Origin: DASQGA01 sp035535315
Lineage (GTDB): Bacteria; Actinomycetota; Thermoleophilia; Gaiellales; Gaiellaceae
Direction: 5' to 3'
DNA length: 15,731 nt
NCBI GenBank assembly: GCA_035535315.1
Contig: DATLQD010000109.1
Coordinates: 1-15,731 of the forward strand
The translations under genes were made by a program, and so were the position numbers. The notes under the pieces were generated by a model. It did no database searches. It was not told where the DNA came from and saw only the letters and a list, made by a program, of their open reading frames with translations. Positions 14,960-15,731 of this stretch are shown piece by piece; the first letter of the stretch is position 1, and every line of letters starts with the position of its first letter.

Positions 14960-15731
14960 GCAAGGAGACTGCGTTCTACCCGCGCCTCGAGGCGCTGACC
15001 GACCAGTGGATGGATCTCTTCGGTTACTGGGCGCCGCTGGTCGTCACCGACACGGAGGAGGAATACCGCGCCGTCCGCGAAGCCGCCGGCCTCATGGACT
15101 TCACCATGCTGAGGAAGGTCGACATCGAGGGCCCGGGGGCACAGGGCTACGTGAACACGATCGTCGCTCGCGACGTCTCGAAGCTCGGCCAGGGGCAGAT
15201 CGCCTACGGGCCCCTGACCGACGAAAACGGGAAGATGGTGGACGATTGCACGGTCCTGATGCGCTCGCCGGACCGGATCCGCTTTTGCGGCGCGAACGAC
15301 GCCGACTACGGCATCTTTCGCGACCAGGCGCCGGAGGGCATCGAGGTCCGTGAGTTCACGGACGCCATGCCACACCTCTGCCTTCAAGGGCCGAAGAGCC
15401 GCGAGATGCTCCAGGGCCTCACCGACGCGGACCTCTCGAACGAGGCCTTCCCGTACTACACGTTCCGCGAAGACGTGTCGATCGCGGGCATCCCGGTCTT
15501 CATGACGCGCCTCGGGTACACGGCCGAGCTCGGGTATGAGCTCTGGGTCGAACGCGACCGCGCCCTCGAGCTCTGGGATGCGCTCCTCGAAGCGCTCGAG
15601 CCCCAGGGCATGAAGCTGATCGGGATGGTGGCGCTCGACCTCTTCCGGATCGAGGGAGGCTTCATCATCGGCGGCATCGAGTACGACCCCATGGTCTCGC
15701 CGTGGGAGGCAGGGCTGGGCTGGGCGGTCGA
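14956..15731 (+). CDS. GcvT-family aminomethyltransferase / folate-dependent demethylase, N-terminal part (3' end outside window)
   Basis: The frame starts at ATG 14956, overlapping the previous stop as ATGA with GGAG (14947-14950) five bases before, and stays open to the window edge (258 complete codons), so it is cut off rather than broken. GcvT-fold features: the fit EYRAVREAAGLMDFTMLRKVDIEG (36-59), YGPLTDENGKMVDDCTVL (84-101) with the conserved catalytic aspartate (Asp96/Asp97), LQGPKSRE (143-150), TRLGYTAELGYELWV (184-198) and ALDLFRIEGG (226-235). The family moves one-carbon units to tetrahydrofolate, as in glycine cleavage T-protein, dimethylglycine and sarcosine oxidation, and O- or S-demethylases. 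No glycine-cleavage H or P gene is nearby. Next to an N-demethylating enzyme it most likely captures the released C1 unit on folate, or demethylates the amine itself. Exact reaction unknown. Confidence 0.87.
   Translation, partial: MSKETAFYPRLEALTDQWMDLFGYWAPLVVTDTEEEYRAVREAAGLMDFTMLRKVDIEGPGAQGYVNTIVARDVSKLGQGQIAYGPLTDENGKMVDDCTVLMRSPDRIRFCGANDADYGIFRDQAPEGIEVREFTDAMPHLCLQGPKSREMLQGLTDADLSNEAFPYYTFREDVSIAGIPVFMTRLGYTAELGYELWVERDRALELWDALLEALEPQGMKLIGMVALDLFRIEGGFIIGGIEYDPMVSPWEAGLGWAV

Overview
This is a GC-rich window with gene-dense, tightly packed coding and strong G/C bias at third codon positions. The gene set is metabolic: flavoenzymes, an ETF, and a membrane iron-sulfur protein resembling mycobacterial EtfD. 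Together these suggest a high-GC actinobacterium, perhaps a deep soil lineage, though the taxonomy is an inference and no rRNA or tRNA gene is present to support it. I see no mobile element, CRISPR array or phage gene.

Layout. (A) 1-3214, plus strand: a likely operon with almost no spacing. It holds the 3' end of a CCG-domain iron-sulfur protein, a GlcD-type FAD-linked oxidase, an unrecognised 88-residue protein, and a luciferase-like (LLM) flavin-dependent oxidoreductase. (B) 3231-6392: an aldehyde dehydrogenase (minus) and an APC-superfamily permease (plus), diverging from a 111-bp regulatory gap. A strong hairpin (6410-6448) follows the permease. (C) 6475-7295, plus: a small zinc-ribbon membrane protein overlapping a degenerate universal-stress-type protein. 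(D) 7298-8791, minus: a GMC-family FAD oxidoreductase, divergent from block E across a 128-bp gap. (E) 8920 to the window end, plus: a trimethylamine dehydrogenase homologue, etfB, etfA, a membrane ETF:quinone-reductase-like protein of the HdrDE/EMO/EtfD type, and a GcvT-family folate enzyme that runs off the edge.

How they work together. Block E reads as a complete route from a methylated amine to the quinone pool. The TMADH-like enzyme (6-S-cysteinyl-FMN cysteine, 4Fe-4S cysteines and the three aromatic bowl residues all conserved) would oxidise an N-methyl amine. Electrons would pass to the co-encoded ETF and then to the membrane Fe-S protein and (mena)quinone. The GcvT-like protein could capture the C1 unit on tetrahydrofolate. 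The permease, aldehyde dehydrogenase and GMC alcohol oxidoreductase nearby could import and pre-process a substrate such as a methylated amino alcohol, but that link rests only on proximity.

The most interesting points are: replacement of the two TMADH surface residues associated with ETF electron transfer; loss of cysteines in the CCG domains of two different proteins; the uncharacterised 88-residue protein fixed between two flavoenzymes; and a Usp-like protein lacking its nucleotide-binding glycines.
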